36,431 nucleotides of DNA from JBHHYR01 sp046757585 (GTDB lineage Bacteria > Desulfobacterota > Binatia > HRBIN30): contig JBHHYR010000014.1 in the NCBI GenBank assembly GCA_046757585.1, positions 1-36,431 of the forward strand. The letters are read 5' to 3'. Shown one piece after another: positions 15,181 through 23,525 of this stretch. The notes beneath the pieces were generated by a model that was not told where the DNA came from, did no database searches, and saw only the letters and a program-made list of their open reading frames with translations. A program made the translations under genes and the position numbers. Numbering within the stretch: position 1 is the stretch's first letter; each line of letters opens with the position of its first letter.

Positions 15181-17100
15181 TCACTGCCAGGGGCGCGTGG
15201 CGACAGCGAGGGGGTTCGCAGCCCAAGTCGCGCGTTGCTCGGCGTCGGCAACACTCAAGCCTGGAGCATCGTAGTAAATCGTACGCACCGCCGTGAAGAA
15301 ATCTGCCGTTCCATTACGCGGGTCGGTGTTTGGAAGGTCGGTATTGATCCAGAGGCCGCTCGAACCGTACGCGAAGGCATCGCCAGTGCACTGCGTGACG
15401 GGGGGAGTCGTGTCGTCCAGGTAATACGAGGTCACCGCTGTCACCGGCAGGGCAATGCTGGTCTGGACGCTGCCGACGTGCGTCAACGAGCCCTGCTGCC
15501 CGGTGACCAACTCCCAGCCAAAGAGACCAGCCGTCACGCTATCCGGCACACCGTCGATCGTCACACCGGACTGATTCAGGTCGTTACGGTACACCATGCC
15601 GGTCGCCGCCGGGCTGTAGTCATAGAAGTCCATGACGCCCTGGATGGGGTGCACACGAAGAAGGGTCGCAATGTCCTCACGGCGCTCGTAGTAGAGGTGT
15701 TCGCGCTGCGTCAGGGGGCCGCTGTTCGCCCCCACGTAGGAGCGGATCGCCCGGACCGGACCGCTCTTGTTGATGACGAAAGCCCCCTCAGCGTGCGAGA
15801 AGGTGTCCTCGCTCCGGCTGCACACGTCTGGCGCGAACAGATTTTTGTGCCGGTCCAGAATCTCCGCGCTGCTGGCGGAGCCAGCGAAAACCCGCAACTC
15901 ATCCTGGATCCATCGGTCTGAGAAGTGGCACATGTAGTGGCTTGTCGTGACGCTCGAGTCCTCGGGATTCGGACCCTTGTCAATTTTGTACGTCGCCTTG
16001 TAGGCGCCCGAGAGCAGAACGAACTGATAGTCCACGTACTGCCGGCCGGCACCCTGATCGAGCGCACCCATCTGCTCGAAGAGATAGACGTACGCGGTTT
16101 GCAAGCCGATCGGATCCGTTACGGTCACCTCCACTCCCGAACCCGGGACCACCCCGGCCGGCTCGCTGAAGCTCGCGGGACGGGCACCCGCGTCCCGAGC
16201 CATGAAGACGATTTCGTCGTCAGGGTCGAGAGCTGGGTTCGGGTCGGGCCCGGTGAAGGTGCCGGAATCCGTGTAGTCGAGCACGGTGATGTTGCAACCC
16301 GAACACTGAGCACTGTTGTTGTACACAGCGTCGAAATTGATCATGGCGCGTTCATCCACTTGGACCGGGATCTGGCTCCATCCTGAAAGGTAGCGGAATG
16401 CCACCAGAGCGCCCGGGGAGATGCCATCCAGCGACGGCACGGCGGCCCCGGGTAGCACCACCGGATCGGCCGGACGGCCCAGTATCCCGGTGCCGCCACC
16501 CAGACTGGCGTCGGAGCAATCCGCCAACGACGAGGGCGAGGCACCCTTGGCCAGGAACTTGTCCACCTGGTCTTTCTTGACGGTCGAAGGACCGAAGAGA
16601 GCGCAGCTTCGTAGCGAGCCCGTCGTTATTCGAAGCCCCACAGCGCCCTGCGGACCCGTCAAAGCCAGGCCTGCGTCCTTGGCGATCACCTTCAACCGCT
16701 TACCCTGTCGGAGCAGGGCTGTTCGCACCGGGGAAATACCGCTGGGGGCCTTCCCGTTGACGAAATGGTAGAGCTTGGTGCTCCCGTCCTTGACCTTCCA
16801 GCCAGGCTTGCCTTCACCGGACGGAACAACAAGTAACCCACCACCAGAGTCGTTCAACGAAAACAGCTCGACCAGCAGACCACCGGGACTGCCGTTCGCG
16901 GGATCATCCGCGCTGCCGATCGCCGGGAAAAGGAAGTTTGGGTCTTTCGACACAAACACCATCCGTTCCTTGCCGGATGGCGATCGCTTGAGAAACAGCT
17001 TGACTCCGCTGATCGGCTGATCAAGCGCGTGCGCCGCCAGCACCAGGGTCGTGACACACATCAGACCCACCATGACGGCGAACGTGATGCGATTTCGCAT
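15181..17100 (-). CDS. Large secreted protein of unknown function
   Basis: A 639-aa protein. MRNRITFAVMVGLMCVTTLVLAAHA is a clear Sec signal peptide, so the ATG at 17100 is chosen over 17130; AAAGGCG lies upstream. Residues of about 25-190 form a domain with GVKLFLKRSPSGKERMVFVS, GWKVKDGS and VGLRITTGSLRSCALFG. I recall similar modules in secreted proteins of Deltaproteobacteria/Binatota-like genomes, without known function. From about 200 on there is a beta-rich region with several Cys (CSGCNITVLDY) and an Asp-rich stretch (GPDPNPALDPDDEIVFMARD). No catalytic motif is recognised. A promoter candidate is at 17173-17201. Confidence 0.75.
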   Translation of the reverse strand: MRNRITFAVMVGLMCVTTLVLAAHALDQPISGVKLFLKRSPSGKERMVFVSKDPNFLFPAIGSADDPANGSPGGLLVELFSLNDSGGGLLVVPSGEGKPGWKVKDGSTKLYHFVNGKAPSGISPVRTALLRQGKRLKVIAKDAGLALTGPQGAVGLRITTGSLRSCALFGPSTVKKDQVDKFLAKGASPSSLADCSDASLGGGTGILGRPADPVVLPGAAVPSLDGISPGALVAFRYLSGWSQIPVQVDERAMINFDAVYNNSAQCSGCNITVLDYTDSGTFTGPDPNPALDPDDEIVFMARDAGARPASFSEPAGVVPGSGVEVTVTDPIGLQTAYVYLFEQMGALDQGAGRQYVDYQFVLLSGAYKATYKIDKGPNPEDSSVTTSHYMCHFSDRWIQDELRVFAGSASSAEILDRHKNLFAPDVCSRSEDTFSHAEGAFVINKSGPVRAIRSYVGANSGPLTQREHLYYERREDIATLLRVHPIQGVMDFYDYSPAATGMVYRNDLNQSGVTIDGVPDSVTAGLFGWELVTGQQGSLTHVGSVQTSIALPVTAVTSYYLDDTTPPVTQCTGDAFAYGSSGLWINTDLPNTDPRNGTADFFTAVRTIYYDAPGLSVADAEQRATWAANPLAVATRPWQ

Positions 17101-17467
17101 TGCAAAGCGCCTTTGCCGCGGACCCCTCATCGGTCTCCTGCTCTCTGCTTCTGACCCCTCTCACCCCCCAGTACCATACGATATTACAAGATTTCTTCCA
17201 AACGGGAAAGCAACCACCAGCCGAAGGTGATGCCCGACAATCACTGCAACCATGACATTGGAACTGGGCGACCGTCGGCGCGGGATTCGTTTTTCGGTGG
17301 CAGGTCCTTCTCAAGAAGAAAGAAGTAAGGGGCTGGTGACAGATGGACGTGAAGCTGTATGATACGTACCATGGTGGGTGTGATGCTGGGTGCGGGTAGC
17401 CGTGCCGCCGCCCCTTCGCGGTGCGTACCGTGCCCGAGGTGACGGGACCGAAGGTCTGGAGGATTGC
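17101..17467. other. Divergent intergenic region without a gene
   Basis: This 367-bp stretch separates the minus-strand secreted protein from the plus-strand GST. Long frames crossing it lack family similarity and ribosome sites. It holds the promoter candidate at 17173-17201 and an AT-richer patch around 17175-17210. The GST promoter is not obvious. Confidence 0.6.
17173..17201 (-). promoter_or_regulatory. Candidate promoter of the secreted 639-aa protein
   Basis: On the minus strand, TTGGAA (17201-17196), a 17-bp spacer and TATGGT (17178-17173), with 4 of 6 matches in each box. The predicted leader is about 65 nt and ends in the AAAGGCG ribosome site before the ATG at 17100. Confidence 0.35.
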
Positions 17468-18154
17468 ATGATCGATCTTTATACCGCTTCGACACCGAAC
17501 GGCTGGAAAGTCTCCGTCACGCTGGAGGAACTCGCGCTCCCATACGAGGTTCATCCGATCAACCTGCTGGCGGGCGAGCAGAAGGAGCCCGGCTACCTGG
17601 CCATCAATCCGAATGGGCGCATCCCGACCATCGTCGACCGTGATGCGGACAGCTTCGCTGTGTTCGAGTCGGGTGCCATCCTCATTTATCTTGCAGAGAA
17701 GGCCGGTAGCTTGCTTCCGTCCGATGTCAAAGGGCGCTCACTGGTACTCCAGTGGCTGATGTTCCAGATGGGCGGTATCGGCCCAATGATGGGACAAGCG
17801 AACGTGTTCTACCGCTATTTCCCGGAGAAGCTTCAGCCGGCCATCGACCGTTACCAGCACGAATCGAAACGGCTCTTCAAGGTGCTCGATAGCCGCCTCA
17901 GGGACCACGAGTACCTCGCGGGTGACTACAGCATCGCGGACATTGCAAACTGGTGCTGGGTGCGCACGCATGCGTGGTCAGGCGTCGAAATTGACGATCT
18001 ACCCAACCTGCAGCGCTGGCTCGATGCCTTGGCCGTCCGCCCAGCGTGCGTCAAGGGGGTGAAGGTTCCGGTGGACCTCGCGCTGCTCGCCACCGGCGAG
18101 GGCACAGCAGCGAAGGAATTCGCCAAGCATGCGGGCACGATCGTAACCCGGTGA
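17468..18154 (+). CDS. Glutathione S-transferase-like protein (Ure2p/YfcG-like)
   Basis: A 228-aa GST. The N-terminal thioredoxin-like domain has MIDLYTASTPNGWKVSVTLEE, the cis-Pro block NPNGRIPTIVD near 60, and the glutathione-binding FESGAILIYLAEKAG near 77. The C-terminal helical domain includes LAGDYSIADIANWCWVR near 155. The TPNGWK motif with Asn is typical of the YfcG/Ure2-like group, which often has disulfide reductase or peroxidase activity. GGAGG 5 nt before the ATG fixes the start; the open codons back to 17390 are not GST-like. It is cytoplasmic. The exact substrate is unknown. Confidence 0.9.
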   Translation: MIDLYTASTPNGWKVSVTLEELALPYEVHPINLLAGEQKEPGYLAINPNGRIPTIVDRDADSFAVFESGAILIYLAEKAGSLLPSDVKGRSLVLQWLMFQMGGIGPMMGQANVFYRYFPEKLQPAIDRYQHESKRLFKVLDSRLRDHEYLAGDYSIADIANWCWVRTHAWSGVEIDDLPNLQRWLDALAVRPACVKGVKVPVDLALLATGEGTAAKEFAKHAGTIVTR

Positions 18155-18394
18155 CCGTCTCGAGACGGATGAGGGCTGTTTGTCTGCACCCCGGCCTTTG
18201 GCTGAAGGTGATTCGCGTGAGTTGTTGACGTTCAACCCTGCTCAGCTGTAACCTACCGCATGTGCTCGGCTTCGTACGGCCCGGAGCCGCTGCAGGTGTA
18301 CAGGTTCACGAGCGCGGTGCCCCGTCTGTTCAGAGGTGGGAAGCTTCGCCGCGCAGCTCGCTGGGCCGTCAAGTCTTCCGACAGGAGGCGAACG

Positions 18395-19747
18395 ATGTTC
18401 AGAATCCCTGACGTGGCGCTGAGCGGCGCGATCGCGTTTGCGCTCGCGATGCCCGTGGGGGGGCACGCGTTTGCAGCGACCGCGGCAGCGGCGAAGCAAG
18501 CCCTCCACGCCGGCGAGATTCTCAACCAGAGCAATTGGCAGAAGGCCGAAGGGCTGCTACCGCCGGAAATCCTGAAGCATTACCGCACTGGCGAGTACGT
18601 GAATCGGATCGTCGACTGGCCGCCCGGCACCTTTCACTGGCCGCCGGATTTCGCCAAGGCAAGCAAGGCCAACGAAGGGCGATTCGTGATCGGCACGCAC
18701 GGTGAGGTCATCGGCAAAGCCACAGGTAAGCAGCCGCCTTTGGTGCTCGGGTTTCCCTTCCCGACCATCGATGCGACTGACCCTAAGGCAGCCAACAAGA
18801 TTATCTGGAACTACTTCTATCTGAACTGGTACTGGGGAAACCTACACGCCGAAGCGCAGGTGAACTGGGTCGGCGCCCGAAAGCTGCAGAGGCGCAGCGA
18901 CCAGGATGTGAATTTCATGTATTACGACGGCGTGCCGAAGCGGGACCAGGTCCCGAACCCCCAGAATTTCAGCACGCAGCAGCTCCTCGTGACCCGGTTT
19001 CCAACCGATTTGAACGGCACGGCGGCACTCACATGGCGTTACCGCGACCCGACCAAACGCGACTCAACCTGGGCCTTCGTGCCGGTGCTGCGTCGGGTCC
19101 GTGCTGTCAGCCCGGCCAATCGATCCGACGGGTTCCTCGGCTCCGATATGAGCCAGGACGACGGTCCTTTCTTCGACGGGAAAGTGGAGGATTTCACGTG
19201 GACCTTGAAGGGGGAGGTCGACCAACTGCGGGTGGTGGACCCGATCAACCTACAAGGAAAGTCGAAATCCGAATGGCTATCGAGCGGTGGGTGGCGGGCG
19301 TTCTGGCCGGACATGCCGTATTTGGGCTACCACGATCCCAACTGGCACGGTGTGGCGTGGGCTCCTATCGCGATGGCGCTTGCGAAGCGGCATTTCTGGG
19401 TGGTCGAGGCGGTCCCGAAGGACCAGTATTACCTGTACGGCCGGCTGCAGTTGTACATTGATAAAGAGACTTTCCAGGGCGCGTGGAACCGCAAGTTCAG
19501 TTGGCGCGGCGAACTTCTGAACACCTTCCAGGTATTGGCCTACAACCCTCAAAAATACACCCGCCCCGACGGGACAGCGGATTACATTCAAGGATCGAAT
19601 ATGAACTTTCAGTGCGCTGAAAACATCAAGGCTCACCAGGCAACGGTGGCCGGCCAAAAGTCGGCCCCGCAGTCGGCGTTGGACCTTCGCGTCCCGTACA
19701 AGCCGACCTTTTTCGACATGAACTCCCTGTCGCGCTTTGGGAAATAA
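18395..19747 (+). CDS. DUF1329 exported protein
   Basis: A 450-aa DUF1329 protein. MFRIPDVALSGAIAFALAM with a following Ala-rich stretch to about residue 27 is a signal peptide. AGGAGG 6 nt before the ATG at 18395 confirms the start, against an open frame from 18260. Family blocks include WPPGTFHWPPDFAKA, GFPFPTIDATDPKAANKIIWNY, FVPVLRRVRAVSPANRSDGFLGSDMSQDD, and the C-terminal PQSALDLRVPYKPTFFDM. DUF1329 proteins have a LolA/LolB-like fold and in several bacteria are linked to hydrophobic compound handling or RND exporters; no exporter gene is nearby. It acts in the periplasm or at the outer membrane. Confidence 0.88.
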   Translation: MFRIPDVALSGAIAFALAMPVGGHAFAATAAAAKQALHAGEILNQSNWQKAEGLLPPEILKHYRTGEYVNRIVDWPPGTFHWPPDFAKASKANEGRFVIGTHGEVIGKATGKQPPLVLGFPFPTIDATDPKAANKIIWNYFYLNWYWGNLHAEAQVNWVGARKLQRRSDQDVNFMYYDGVPKRDQVPNPQNFSTQQLLVTRFPTDLNGTAALTWRYRDPTKRDSTWAFVPVLRRVRAVSPANRSDGFLGSDMSQDDGPFFDGKVEDFTWTLKGEVDQLRVVDPINLQGKSKSEWLSSGGWRAFWPDMPYLGYHDPNWHGVAWAPIAMALAKRHFWVVEAVPKDQYYLYGRLQLYIDKETFQGAWNRKFSWRGELLNTFQVLAYNPQKYTRPDGTADYIQGSNMNFQCAENIKAHQATVAGQKSAPQSALDLRVPYKPTFFDMNSLSRFGK

Positions 19748-19783
19748 GAGAGCGCACCCTTACTGGTACTGCCTGCCGCAGCG

Positions 19784-20377
19784 TCAGCCCTCGTCCGCAC
19801 GGGTGGCAGCGGGCGGCAATAGGCCGTCGGGCGGCCAGCTCGCAACGCCGTCTTCGAGCGGGATGTCGAGGCCAAGCACCACTTGTGAGATCAGATGCCA
19901 CGTGCCGATCGCGGTCACCAGTTCGACGAGTGCCTCGGGACCGCCGACGTGCGCCACGCACCGCGTCCAGGTCGCAGCTGATATCCGTCCACGCTCCAGC
20001 GTCTCATCAGTTGCCGTGAGGACGGCACGTTCCGCTGGACCGAAGCGCTCACAGCCGCGCCAGTTGCGCAGCGCCAGCAGGTCTTCATCGGCCACCTTGA
20101 ACTGCTCGCGGGCCACGCGCCAGTGCTGGGTCCACTCATAGTCCGCCCCCGTAACCCAACCGATGCGCATGATCACCAGCTCCCGCAGGCGGGCGTCGAG
20201 CTTGCCGCGAAAGAGCAGAGTGAGCAGCAGATCGTTGACACACTTTGCTAGGCCCGGCTGGTGCAGCAGCACGCGGAAGATGTTCAGCTGCGCCATCGCC
20301 TCGGGCACACCTGCCTCGCGAGCCGCAGCGAGCGCCTCCTCACAAGACAGGCGTTCAATCCGGAGCGGTCGGGTCAT
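19784..20377 (-). CDS. Carboxymuconolactone decarboxylase/AhpD-like protein
   Basis: A 197-aa protein of the CMD/AhpD superfamily. The core block LDARLRELVIMRIGWVTGADYEWTQHWRVARE (residues about 58-90) is the family hallmark, with a second helix pair GPAERAVLTATDE and LVELVTAIGTWHLISQVV. The CxxC redox pair of AhpD is replaced by DYEW, so it is not a peroxidase-type member; a Glu and His (E.T.H) remain. It lies 46 bp downstream of the DUF35 gene on the same strand and may be cotranscribed. Function is unassigned; neighbours suggest CoA-linked or aromatic/steroid catabolism. Confidence 0.82.
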   Translation of the reverse strand: MTRPLRIERLSCEEALAAAREAGVPEAMAQLNIFRVLLHQPGLAKCVNDLLLTLLFRGKLDARLRELVIMRIGWVTGADYEWTQHWRVAREQFKVADEDLLALRNWRGCERFGPAERAVLTATDETLERGRISAATWTRCVAHVGGPEALVELVTAIGTWHLISQVVLGLDIPLEDGVASWPPDGLLPPAATRADEG

Positions 20378-20423
20378 ATCGTTGTCCTCTCAGGGGGCAC
20401 ATTCCCGCGCAAAGTTCCAGGTG

Positions 20424-21026
20424 TCACTGCACGCGCCGGAACTTGACCAGCGTAATCCCCTCGTGCATCGGGACGAAGACCGCTTCAACCGGCATGCCTG
20501 CCGTGATCTCTTCAGGTGAGCAGTCCAACACCTCGCTGATGAAGTGCACGCCCTCGTCCATGAGTACGTCAACGACATTGTACGGCACTTTGTGCTGCAA
20601 AGCCGGCAGGGTCGGGCCGCGGACAATCGTCCAGGTGTAAACGCACCCGCGCCCCGTCGACCGCTCCCAGCTGTATACGCGTGATAAGCACCTAGCAGCC
20701 CGTTGAAAAACAGGGCCCCTACTGCGGGTGGCTATTTTCCGCCAGCTCTGCGTTGCCGAATCCTCAACAAAATCACCCGATTTGCCTCCGGTTCGGCGCC
20801 TTGATCTGACGCAAAATCGCTTACCCTCGCTACGGTGCCTGTTTTTCAACGGACTGCTAGGACAGACCGGGCGCGGGTAATGCCGAAAGCCGCCGCAGGC
20901 CGAGCACTTTTGGAACCGTAACTCCCCCCTTCTCGCCGCTTCGTAGAAGGACAGATTGTCACGCGTCGGTTGCGGCAAGGGCTGCCGATGGCCGATCGAC
21001 GCTTCACTGGTTGAACCCGCACCCAT
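20424..21026 (-). CDS. DUF35 OB-fold protein with an in-frame MITE insertion
   Basis: A 200-aa reading of a normally ~145-aa DUF35 (zinc ribbon plus OB-fold) protein, a partner of Ltp2-type thiolase-fold aldolases or of acyl-CoA enzymes. Family parts are RQPLPQPTRDNLSFYEAARR (14-33), first zinc pair Cys41/Cys44 (KCSACGGFRHYPRPVCP), and the OB-fold from WERSTGRGCVYTWTIVRG to the end. The second zinc pair, originally Cys-Pro-Arg-Cys, is split: Cys55-Pro56, then 55 inserted residues (57-111), then Arg112-Cys113. The insert is exactly the MITE plus its 4-bp target copy. It has no stop, so a full-length product is possible though zinc binding is doubtful. The ATG at 21026 is the best start but lacks a strong ribosome site. 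Confidence 0.75.
   Translation of the reverse strand: MGAGSTSEASIGHRQPLPQPTRDNLSFYEAARRGELRFQKCSACGGFRHYPRPVCPSSPLKNRHRSEGKRFCVRSRRRTGGKSGDFVEDSATQSWRKIATRSRGPVFQRAARCLSRVYSWERSTGRGCVYTWTIVRGPTLPALQHKVPYNVVDVLMDEGVHFISEVLDCSPEEITAGMPVEAVFVPMHEGITLVKFRRVQ
20696..20856. mobile_element. 161-bp MITE with 19-bp terminal inverted repeats and CTAG target duplication
   Basis: The left end CAGCCCGTTGAAAAACAGG (20696-20714) and the inverted right end CAGTCCGTTGAAAAACAGG (20838-20856, read on the minus strand) differ at one base. CTAG at 20692-20695 and 20857-20860 is the direct target duplication; removing element plus one CTAG restores the DUF35 zinc motif Cys-Pro-Arg-Cys. Imperfect inverted similarity continues inward (GGGTGGCTATTTTCCGCCAG on the left, GGGTAAGCGATTTTGCGTCAG on the right). 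No transposase is encoded. The palindromic YTAR-type 4-bp target resembles that of IS5-subgroup elements, so such a transposase may mobilise it in trans; that link is inference. Confidence 0.9.
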
Positions 21027-21172
21027 CACAGAACGTTGTACATGATCGCCCAGGTTGCCTCGTGACTGCAAGTGTGTGACACGTTCAGAGGCAAGAACGC
21101 CTTGGGTCTCGGTCTCACGCTGGCCGGCGGCGATGCCGGCCGCCATGGCCGGCATCCCAAGAGGAGGGCTGT

Positions 21173-21580
21173 ATGAGCAAGAATGCCGATCGGCTTCGAC
21201 AACTGTTCACGGATCTGGATCGACTCGACCTCGGCGGGGTCGCAAGCCATTGCACGGACGACTGCGTTTACGAGGACGTTCCCTTTCCGGAAGCCACTGT
21301 GACGGGCCCGGACGCCATCCGCGCCAAGCTCGAGCTGGGGCTCGGCACCCTCGAGCGCATACCGACGACCATTCATGAGCTTGTCGAAGACGGTGACACG
21401 ATGTTGGTCGAACGAACCGAAGTGTGGCACCACCGGACGGGAGAGCGCGCCACTCTCAAGGTGGCTGCAGTGTTCAAGTTCCGCGAAGGGAAAGTCGCAC
21501 TCTGGCGCGACTACTGGGACGCCAAGACACTGTTTGCGCAGCAGCCCGCCGGCTGGCTGCCTGATGTGCCACGACCGTAG
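21173..21580 (+). CDS. SnoaL/limonene-epoxide-hydrolase-like protein
   Basis: A 135-aa NTF2-fold protein. It resembles limonene-1,2-epoxide hydrolase: VYEDVPF (Tyr33, Asp35), VERTEVW (Arg81, Glu83) and LWRDYWD (Asp113) match the enzyme's Tyr53/Asn55, Arg99/Asp101 and Asp132 region. Asn55 reads Asp and Asp101 reads Glu here, so the catalytic set is conservatively altered. A purine-rich GAGGAGGG before the ATG supports the start. It is divergent from the DUF35 gene, which lies 146 bp away. It may open an epoxide or bind a small hydrophobic ligand; the altered residues make the reaction uncertain. Confidence 0.75.
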   Translation: MSKNADRLRQLFTDLDRLDLGGVASHCTDDCVYEDVPFPEATVTGPDAIRAKLELGLGTLERIPTTIHELVEDGDTMLVERTEVWHHRTGERATLKVAAVFKFREGKVALWRDYWDAKTLFAQQPAGWLPDVPRP

Positions 21581-21618
21581 CGCTCAGCTTGCCGGCCTGT
21601 GCTCTGCACGTTCATTGT

Positions 21619-22209
21619 TCAGCCCTTGACGGCACGCAGCTGGCGGCGGGAGTGCGCGGGCGCGGACCGGAGGCGGCGGACCTGTTGTTCGAGCAAGGCA
21701 TCGGCCCGAGCCAGCAGATCGGGGTTGCTGGTGTGTTTCTCGATCATGTAGCTGAGGTCGCCCAGGTCGTGGATCAGCAGTTTCATCGCGCGTTCGCGTT
21801 CGGCCTCACCCTTCAAGGTTTGTAGGAGGTCCAGGACAACGTCCTCGATTTCCGACCCTTCGATTTCTAGTGCGATTTCGAAGGCACGCTCGATGCTCAC
21901 ACCCTGCTCCGCCTCAGCCTGAAGGCGGGCCAACAGTCGCCGGAGATGCTGAACTCGTCGAGGGGTGAGCGCGGTGGCCGCGCGCACACGGGGTTTCGAG
22001 GCGCTTTCCAGCAAGCCCGCCACCAATGCCAGCGCACCAAAGTGCCGGGACTCGTGTTGCGCCATATCGAACCAGAAGGCACGCAACTCCTCAGGTTGAC
22101 CGAGGCGACCCTCGAAGACGCAGTACAGATGCATTGTTCGCCGCTCGAGGTCCATCGCGGCATCGATCAGGCGGCGGAGCGTCGCGGTCGCCCGCGGTGG
22201 TTTCGGCAT
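21619..22209 (-). CDS. Ferritin-like/rubrerythrin-type four-helix protein
   Basis: A 196-aa, all-helical protein. The first helix has AAMDLERRTMHLYCVFEGRL, the second FWFDMAQHESRHFGALALVAGLL with an ExxH (Glu-Ser-Arg-His) metal motif, and a later helix pair has FEIALEIEGSEIEDVVLDLL and LIHDLGDLSYMIEKH with carboxylate and His residues. This is the layout of di-iron ferritin-like domains. The charged C-terminus contains ALLEQQVRRLR. ATG at 22209 is taken, although a GTG two codons upstream (22215) is possible; neither has a strong ribosome site. It may bind iron or act in peroxide handling. No rubredoxin domain is present. Confidence 0.65.
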   Translation of the reverse strand: MPKPPRATATLRRLIDAAMDLERRTMHLYCVFEGRLGQPEELRAFWFDMAQHESRHFGALALVAGLLESASKPRVRAATALTPRRVQHLRRLLARLQAEAEQGVSIERAFEIALEIEGSEIEDVVLDLLQTLKGEAERERAMKLLIHDLGDLSYMIEKHTSNPDLLARADALLEQQVRRLRSAPAHSRRQLRAVKG

Positions 22210-22299
22210 GCTCACGGAACGATGTACGCGTCCAACTGTTGCAGAAACTAGCCAAGGGGGCGGCGCGAGGTCAACCGCGGCGCAGGGGCGCCACCGGCC

Positions 22300-22593
22300 C
22301 TACCGGTTGCGGCCGTAACCGCCTCCGGGTCGTGACGCACGCGGCGTCTGGGGACGAGCCTCATTGACGAGGATGGCGCGGTTGTCCAGGCTATGACCGT
22401 TGAACATCTCGATGGCCTTCTGTGCCTCTTCGGACGAATTCATTTCAACGAAGCCGAAGCCGCGTGACTGCCCCGAGAATTTGTCGCGAATGATGTTCAC
22501 CGACGCAACCGTCCCTGCTTCTTGGAACAGTGAGCGTAACTCATCCTCGCTGGTCTTGAACGGGAGATTTCCTACATACAACTTTGTCGCCAT
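22300..22593 (-). CDS. RRM-type RNA-binding protein
   Basis: A 97-aa single RNA-recognition-motif protein, like cyanobacterial Rbp and other bacterial small RRM proteins. RNP2 is LYVGNL (5-10) and RNP1 is RGFGFVEM (44-51), with the usual helix SEDELRSLFQEAG between them. The short Gly/Arg tail RPGGGYGRNR may aid RNA binding. GGAGGAG a few nt before the ATG at 22593 fixes the start; the reading from 22620 adds only basic residues. It is probably a cytoplasmic RNA chaperone. The 248 bp between its start and the divergent mutY gene hold no other gene. Confidence 0.93.
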   Translation of the reverse strand: MATKLYVGNLPFKTSEDELRSLFQEAGTVASVNIIRDKFSGQSRGFGFVEMNSSEEAQKAIEMFNGHSLDNRAILVNEARPQTPRASRPGGGYGRNR

Positions 22594-22841
22594 GCGACTC
22601 CTCCTTCGGTAGCCGGCCACGCATGGCCCGCGTAGAACAGCCCCGCTCTACAGAGGCACAGACGCACGGGTCACCTGGCAGGCTTGCAGCGGACTCTACT
22701 GCGCCCGCCCGCCCCAAGTCAACAAAACGCCATGGCGTGCGCACGCAGGAGCGTCGCCCGCGGGCACCCGGAGCTCCCGTCTCTCGCATCGTCTAAATGT
22801 CTGTCAAAGTGCAACCCATTTGGATAGATACCTGACTTGCC

Positions 22842-23525
22842 ATGCCAGGTCCAGATCCTGACCACGTCCGCCGCTTTCAGCGCCGGCTGCTCCGCTGGTA
22901 CAGTCGTCACGGCCGCGATCTGCCGTGGCGGCGCACGAAGGACCCCTACCGGATCCTGGTCTCAGAGATCATGCTGCAACAAACACAAGTCGACCGAGTC
23001 CGCCGCTACTACGAACGCTTCCTCCGCCGCTATCCGACCGTCGAAGCGCTGGCCGCCTCGTCGCCACTGCAGGTGCGTGAGGCGTGGGATGGGCTCGGTT
23101 ACTACGCGCGGGCGCGCAACCTGCACCGGACCGCGCAACGTGTGAGCGAAGAGCATGGCGGGAAGGTGCCGGACGTGCCCGAACTCATTCGACGCTTGCC
23201 TGGCATCGGCAGATACACAGCGGGTGCCGTCCTGAGCTTCGCGTACGGGCAAGACGAGCCGATTCTCGATACAAACGCAGCACGTGTGCTGAGCCGGGCG
23301 TTTGGTGTGCGCCGCCGCCGCTCGTGGAGCCGTTACCAGCGGCGGCTCTGGCAGATCGCCGAGACGGTCACTCCCGTGGGCAAGGCTGGTCGGTTCAATC
23401 AGGCAATCATGGATCTGGGGGCGACCATCTGCCAGGCTCGCAAGCCGGCCTGCACGCGTTGCCCCGTCAGGGCCTGCTGCCGCAGCGCCACGCCGGTCGC
23501 CATGGGCCGGCAGGGGCCCAGTTAG
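22842..23525 (+). CDS. mutY: Short MutY-type adenine DNA glycosylase
   Basis: A 227-aa HhH-GPD glycosylase that removes adenine opposite 8-oxoguanine. Residues visible: catalytic Glu42 in SEIMLQQTQV, helix-hairpin-helix LIRRLPGIGRYTAGAV (116-130), Asp143 in ILDTNAARV, and the [4Fe-4S] cluster Cys197-x6-Cys204-x2-Cys207-x5-Cys213. Normal MutY is about 350 aa with a C-terminal NUDIX-like domain that reads 8-oxoG; that domain is absent and the protein stops 14 residues after the cluster. Specificity is therefore uncertain; it may resemble minimal archaeal mismatch glycosylases. Its TAG overlaps the stop of the convergent GNAT gene. Confidence 0.85.
   Translation: MPGPDPDHVRRFQRRLLRWYSRHGRDLPWRRTKDPYRILVSEIMLQQTQVDRVRRYYERFLRRYPTVEALAASSPLQVREAWDGLGYYARARNLHRTAQRVSEEHGGKVPDVPELIRRLPGIGRYTAGAVLSFAYGQDEPILDTNAARVLSRAFGVRRRRSWSRYQRRLWQIAETVTPVGKAGRFNQAIMDLGATICQARKPACTRCPVRACCRSATPVAMGRQGPS

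Noticed and set aside
17021..17554. A 177-codon minus-strand frame upstream of the secreted protein
   Set aside because: It overlaps the signal peptide region and the GST gene in a different frame, with no motif or ribosome site.
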